Below, one piece after another: positions 6,787-9,607 of a stretch of 9,607 nt of DNA (the stretch's first letter is position 1; each line of letters begins with the position of its first letter). Source of the stretch: Anaerolineaceae bacterium (GTDB taxonomy: Bacteria > Chloroflexota > Anaerolineae > Anaerolineales > Anaerolineaceae); the NCBI GenBank assembly GCA_017995665.1, contig JAGOIM010000047.1:1-9607 (forward strand), read 5' to 3'. A program made the translations under genes and the position numbers. The notes under the pieces are model-generated. The model was not told the origin of the DNA, did not search any database, and worked only from the letters and a program-made list of their open reading frames with translations.

Positions 6787-7788
6787 TTAACCGCGTTCTT
6801 TGCGAATTGCCTCGGTCAATTTTGGAACAATCTTCAAAGCATCGCCAACGATGCCAACATCAGCAATGTTGAAAATAGGAGCGGTTGGATCGGTGTTAAT
6901 TGCAATAATGTATTCCGATTCTTCCATACCTGCCATATGCTGAATAGCACCGGAAATACCACAAGCGATGTAGATTTGGGGGCGAACTGTCTTACCGGTC
7001 TGGCCAACTTGACGAGATTTATCCGTATATCCGCTGTCAACTGCAGCACGTGAGCTGGCAACTTCCCCACCGAGCGCATCTGCTAAGTCTTCCAAAATGG
7101 CAAAGTTCTCAGCGCTATGCATACCGCGTCCGCCGGAAACCAAAATTTTGGCATCCTGAATGTTGTGCTTATGTTCAACCTTCTTTAGAATTTCCTGAAT
7201 GGTCGTGAACATATCATTGACTTCGATTTTTACGTCAAAGTTAAGGATTTCTGCCTGAATATTTTGATCGGGAATGCGTTTGACCATAACACCGGGGCGA
7301 ACGGTCGCCATCGCCGGACGAAAATCTGGGCAAACAATGGTCGCCATCAGATTACCGCCAAAAGCCGGACGGGTCATCAGGAATCTTTGAGTTTCCTCTT
7401 CAATTTCAAGCGCTGTACAATCTGCTGTCAAACCGGTGTGAATTCTGCCGGCAACTCTTGGGGCTAAATCCCTGCCAATGCTGGTGGCACCGAAAAGGGC
7501 GATTTCGGCTTGGTATTTTTCCAAAATTTGGACAATCGCCTGTGTATATGGTTCGGTACGATAATCTTTCAATTCACTGTGATCAGCGACCACGACCGTT
7601 TCCGCACCATAGGCAACCAGCTCTTTAGCCAAGCCGGAAATTTGATATCCGAGCAAGCCTGCGACAACTTCACCGCCTAATTGCTGGGCTAAATCTCGCG
7701 CTTTGCCAATCAATTCGAAAGAAACCGGTGTAATTTGACCGTCAACTTGCTCCGCAAAGACAAAAACTGATTTTTTTATAGTATTCAT
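6787..7788 (-). CDS. etfA: Electron transfer flavoprotein, alpha subunit
   Basis: A 333-residue alpha subunit when started at the ATG at 7788. The C-terminal FAD domain is clear: SGGRGM (218-223), a GQTGKTV loop (262-268), the ACGISGAIQHMAGM block (275-288) and the AINTDPTAPIFNIAD/GIVGD segment near 296-315. With EtfB it carries electrons to or from the acyl-CoA dehydrogenase encoded two genes upstream. In anaerobes such complexes can couple crotonyl-CoA reduction to ferredoxin reduction (flavin-based bifurcation). Start choice: the frame extends to 7806 and there are tandem ATGs at 7791 and 7788; GAGG at 7797-7794 leaves five bases before the 7788 ATG, so this one fits best, and the 7791 ATG is too close. 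It begins only a few bases after the etfB stop. This is the last gene of its operon, followed by a terminator. I see no extra ferredoxin domain at the N-terminus. Confidence 0.95.
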   Translation of the reverse strand: MNTIKKSVFVFAEQVDGQITPVSFELIGKARDLAQQLGGEVVAGLLGYQISGLAKELVAYGAETVVVADHSELKDYRTEPYTQAIVQILEKYQAEIALFGATSIGRDLAPRVAGRIHTGLTADCTALEIEEETQRFLMTRPAFGGNLMATIVCPDFRPAMATVRPGVMVKRIPDQNIQAEILNFDVKIEVNDMFTTIQEILKKVEHKHNIQDAKILVSGGRGMHSAENFAILEDLADALGGEVASSRAAVDSGYTDKSRQVGQTGKTVRPQIYIACGISGAIQHMAGMEESEYIIAINTDPTAPIFNIADVGIVGDALKIVPKLTEAIRKERG

Positions 7789-7795
7789 CATATCC

Positions 7796-8578
7796 TCACA
7801 AAACAAATTTTTCTTTCAACTTATCAACAAGGTATTGCACTGATTCATCAACGCCTGTTTCAATCTTGGTTCCGGGTTGTTTCATCGATTTTGGTTCCGA
7901 ACTCTTCACGCGTGTCGGTGAACCCTTCAAACCGATATTGCTGTCTTCCACCGGGATGTCATCGCGAGTCCAAAGTGTTACCTCGTTTTCACGATAAGCA
8001 TCAAAAATACCGCCTGGTGTCATATAACGGGCTTCGTTTAATTCAGTCAAAGCGGTAACCAAAGCCGGCATTTTTGCCCTCAAAATCTGATAGCGGTCTT
8101 CGAATTGTCGTTTTACGACAATTTCGTTTCCTTCAACGCGCAATTCTTCGGCATAGCTGATATGCGGAATTTGCAGGTGTTCGGCAATCTCCGGTCCAAC
8201 CTGCGCCGTATCGCCATCAATCGCTTGACGTCCGGCAATAACCAGGTCGTAATCCAGTTTGCTGATTGCTGCGGCAAGCGTCGAAGAGGTTGCCCAAGTA
8301 TCGGCACCGCTAAACTTCGGATCAGATATCAAATAAGCAGCGTCGGCACCCATCGCTAAGGCCTCACGCAAGACAAGATCAGCCTGACGTGGACCCATGC
8401 TAATGACGGATATGTGCGCTCCCAATTCATCTTTTAATCGCAAAGCAGCTTCCAAACCGGCTTTGTCGTCCGGGTTCATAATTGAAGGAACGCCCTCGCG
8501 AATCAAAGTTCCCTTTACCGGGTCAATTCGGACTTCTGTTGTGTCCGGGACTTGTTTAATACAAACTACAATTTTCAT
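7796..8578 (-). CDS. etfB: Electron transfer flavoprotein, beta subunit (clostridial Bcd/Etf type)
   Basis: A 260-residue EtfB starting MKIVVCIKQVPDT, with the conserved NPDDKAGLEAALRLKDE block (35-51) and the GRQAIDGDTAQVGP motif (116-129), and ending KLKEKFVL. The ID-GDTAQVGP wording is what I recall from Clostridium and Acidaminococcus EtfB proteins that form butyryl-CoA dehydrogenase complexes and bind a second FAD capable of bifurcation. This suggests, but does not prove, bifurcation here. A GTG at 8587 would add three residues, but GAGGTG at 8592-8587 is the ribosome binding site for the ATG at 8578, six bases on. The gene starts 10 nt after the acyl-CoA dehydrogenase stop and ends a few bases before etfA, so the three genes form one operon. 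Function: NADH oxidation and electron delivery to the dehydrogenase, consistent with reducing crotonyl-CoA from lysine breakdown. Confidence 0.95.
   Translation of the reverse strand: MKIVVCIKQVPDTTEVRIDPVKGTLIREGVPSIMNPDDKAGLEAALRLKDELGAHISVISMGPRQADLVLREALAMGADAAYLISDPKFSGADTWATSSTLAAAISKLDYDLVIAGRQAIDGDTAQVGPEIAEHLQIPHISYAEELRVEGNEIVVKRQFEDRYQILRAKMPALVTALTELNEARYMTPGGIFDAYRENEVTLWTRDDIPVEDSNIGLKGSPTRVKSSEPKSMKQPGTKIETGVDESVQYLVDKLKEKFVL
8103..8123. repeat. Perfect short inverted repeat inside etfB
   Basis: AATTGTCGT and ACGACAATT form a perfect 9-bp stem around a 3-base TTT loop (AAA in the etfB mRNA). It lies within the codons for the IVVKRQF segment, which looks conserved in EtfB proteins, so it may only reflect codon choice. 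No T-tract follows, so it is not a terminator. Confidence 0.5.
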
Positions 8579-8588
8579 TATCAGCACC

Positions 8589-9607
8589 TCATCTCAAAAG
8601 ATTTCCGGATATGACCATCTTCATCACTTCGGAAGTGCCTTCGAAGATTTCGGTAATTTTTGAATCACGCATCATGCGTTCAACCTGGAAGGATTGAATG
8701 TAGCCATAACCACCGTGCAATTGAACACATTCACGGGTTACATAGCTTGCTGTCTGAGATGCTTTCAATTTCGCCATGGCGGCTTCGTTTCCGAAGGGTT
8801 TGCCGCTGTCTTTTAGGATTGCAGCATGATAAACCAACCAGCGCGTCGCTTCGATTTCCGTTTTAAGCTGAGCCAAAACAAATTGCGTGTTCTGAAATTT
8901 TGAAATCGATTGATTGAATTGCTTGCGTTCTTTGACATAACGAATCGTTCGATCCAAGGCACCTTCAGCAAGGCCGAGTGCCATTGCACCAATTCCGATG
9001 CGGCCGCCATCCAAAGTGGACATGGCAACGCCAAAGCCTTTGCCTTCTCTTCCGAGTAAGTTGTCTTTCGGGATGCGGCAATCTTCAAAAATCAATTCGC
9101 AAGTTGAGGAGCCATTAATCCCCATTTTCTTTTCTTTTAGCCCGAAGCTAAAACCGGGGGTTCCTTTTTCAACAATGAAAGCCGAAATGCCTCTGGTTCC
9201 CTGTGATTTATCGGTCATGGCAAAAACGACATAAGTGTCAGCCACTTCACCGTTTGTGATGAACATTTTCGTGCCGTTGAGCACCCATTCATCGCCATCC
9301 AAAACCGCTTTACTTTGCTGACGGGATGCATCCGAACCGGCTTCAACTTCGGTCAAAGCGAATGCACCGAGTTTTTCACCCGAAATGAGCGGACGCAGGA
9401 ATTTTTCTTTTTGTTCAGGAGTTCCGTGATTTTTAATTGCGTCAGCACCGAGCGAAGTGTGGGCAGAGAGAATAACTGCGGTGGTACCGCAAAATTTCGC
9501 AATCTCTTCAACTGCCAAAACATAGGTCAAAGTGTCACAACCCTGACCACCCAATTCTTTGGAAAATGGAATACCCATAAATCCGTTTTTTTGCATCTTA
9601 TGAACAG
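8589..9607 (-). CDS. Short-chain acyl-CoA (butyryl-CoA) dehydrogenase, N-terminus cut by window edge
   Basis: The frame is open from the window end (…VHKMQKNGFMG) to the TGA at 8591-8589, giving about 339 residues; roughly 40 N-terminal residues are missing compared with the usual 380. The Met at 9596 is internal, because family members carry a helical domain before KNGFMGIP. Signature 1 is present as FALTEVEAGSDA. Near the C-terminus QLHGGYGY, VERMMRDSKITEIFEGTSE and MVISGNLLR are typical. The Glu in FEGTSE is the catalytic base of the short-chain (SCAD/Bcd) branch. It is an FAD enzyme expected to reduce crotonyl-CoA to butyryl-CoA with electrons from EtfAB, directly downstream. In signature 2 the acidic residue after GGYGYI is replaced (QSFQ instead of the usual KDYP/EDYP), and MGINGSST replaces the more common MGIRASST, so the substrate range may differ somewhat. 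Glutaryl-CoA or longer-chain acyl-CoA dehydrogenase roles are less likely. Confidence 0.92.
   Translation of the reverse strand, partial: VHKMQKNGFMGIPFSKELGGQGCDTLTYVLAVEEIAKFCGTTAVILSAHTSLGADAIKNHGTPEQKEKFLRPLISGEKLGAFALTEVEAGSDASRQQSKAVLDGDEWVLNGTKMFITNGEVADTYVVFAMTDKSQGTRGISAFIVEKGTPGFSFGLKEKKMGINGSSTCELIFEDCRIPKDNLLGREGKGFGVAMSTLDGGRIGIGAMALGLAEGALDRTIRYVKERKQFNQSISKFQNTQFVLAQLKTEIEATRWLVYHAAILKDSGKPFGNEAAMAKLKASQTASYVTRECVQLHGGYGYIQSFQVERMMRDSKITEIFEGTSEVMKMVISGNLLR

Noticed and set aside
7789..7806. Longer EtfA N-terminus starting at 7806 or 7791
   Set aside because: The 7806 start overlaps the end of etfB without a clear ribosome binding site, and the 7791 ATG is too close to GAGG. 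The 7788 ATG has correct spacing.
9594..9596. ATG at 9596-9594 as the real start of the acyl-CoA dehydrogenase
   Set aside because: The frame is open to the window end and the family has about 40 residues before the KNGFMGIP segment.

Overview
The window looks like chromosome of an anaerobic, amino-acid-fermenting bacterium, with G+C that looks to be in the mid-40s percent. The core is the aminomutase and CoA-transferase part of the lysine-to-butyrate/acetate fermentation pathway. Beside it lies a butyryl-CoA-dehydrogenase/Etf set of the type found in anaerobic Clostridia. A Firmicutes host is the most natural reading. Related kam clusters also occur in Fusobacteria, Bacteroidetes and Cloacimonadota, so the phylum cannot be fixed from this sequence alone.

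Layout. Positions 1-5975 (+ strand) hold one tightly packed operon whose start is cut by the window edge: kamB (5' end missing), kamC (MutS-like ATPase), kamD and kamE (the two subunits of adenosylcobalamin/PLP-dependent lysine 5,6-aminomutase), then atoD and atoA (the two subunits of an acetoacetate/butyrate-type CoA-transferase). The junctions are a 6-nt gap, a 1-nt overlap, an 8-nt overlap, a 19-nt gap and a 4-nt overlap. A strong hairpin at 5997-6033 separates this operon from convergent genes on the minus strand. These are a small class I SAM-dependent methyltransferase (6055-6663), which has its own promoter and a metalloregulator-like palindrome, and an acyl-CoA dehydrogenase-etfB-etfA operon (9607 down to 6787), which closes with a rho-independent terminator at 6727-6758.

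How the genes work together. In the known pathway KamDE moves the terminal amino group of beta-lysine (made by KamA) from C6 to C5. Kdd and Kce then give acetoacetate and 3-aminobutyryl-CoA, and Kal deaminates the latter to crotonyl-CoA. The acyl-CoA dehydrogenase with EtfAB would reduce crotonyl-CoA to butyryl-CoA, and AtoDA would pass CoA from butyryl-CoA to acetoacetate, releasing butyrate. KamB and KamC are accessory proteins, thought to reactivate the B12 enzyme. kamA, kdd, kce and kal are not in the window and probably lie upstream of position 1.

The items most worth a second look are the MutS-fold ATPase in a B12 mutase operon and the DtxR/MntR-like palindrome abutting a perfect -10 box in front of the methyltransferase. 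I saw no tRNA, rRNA, CRISPR array, insertion sequence or riboswitch, and no gene-free stretch longer than about 125 bases.
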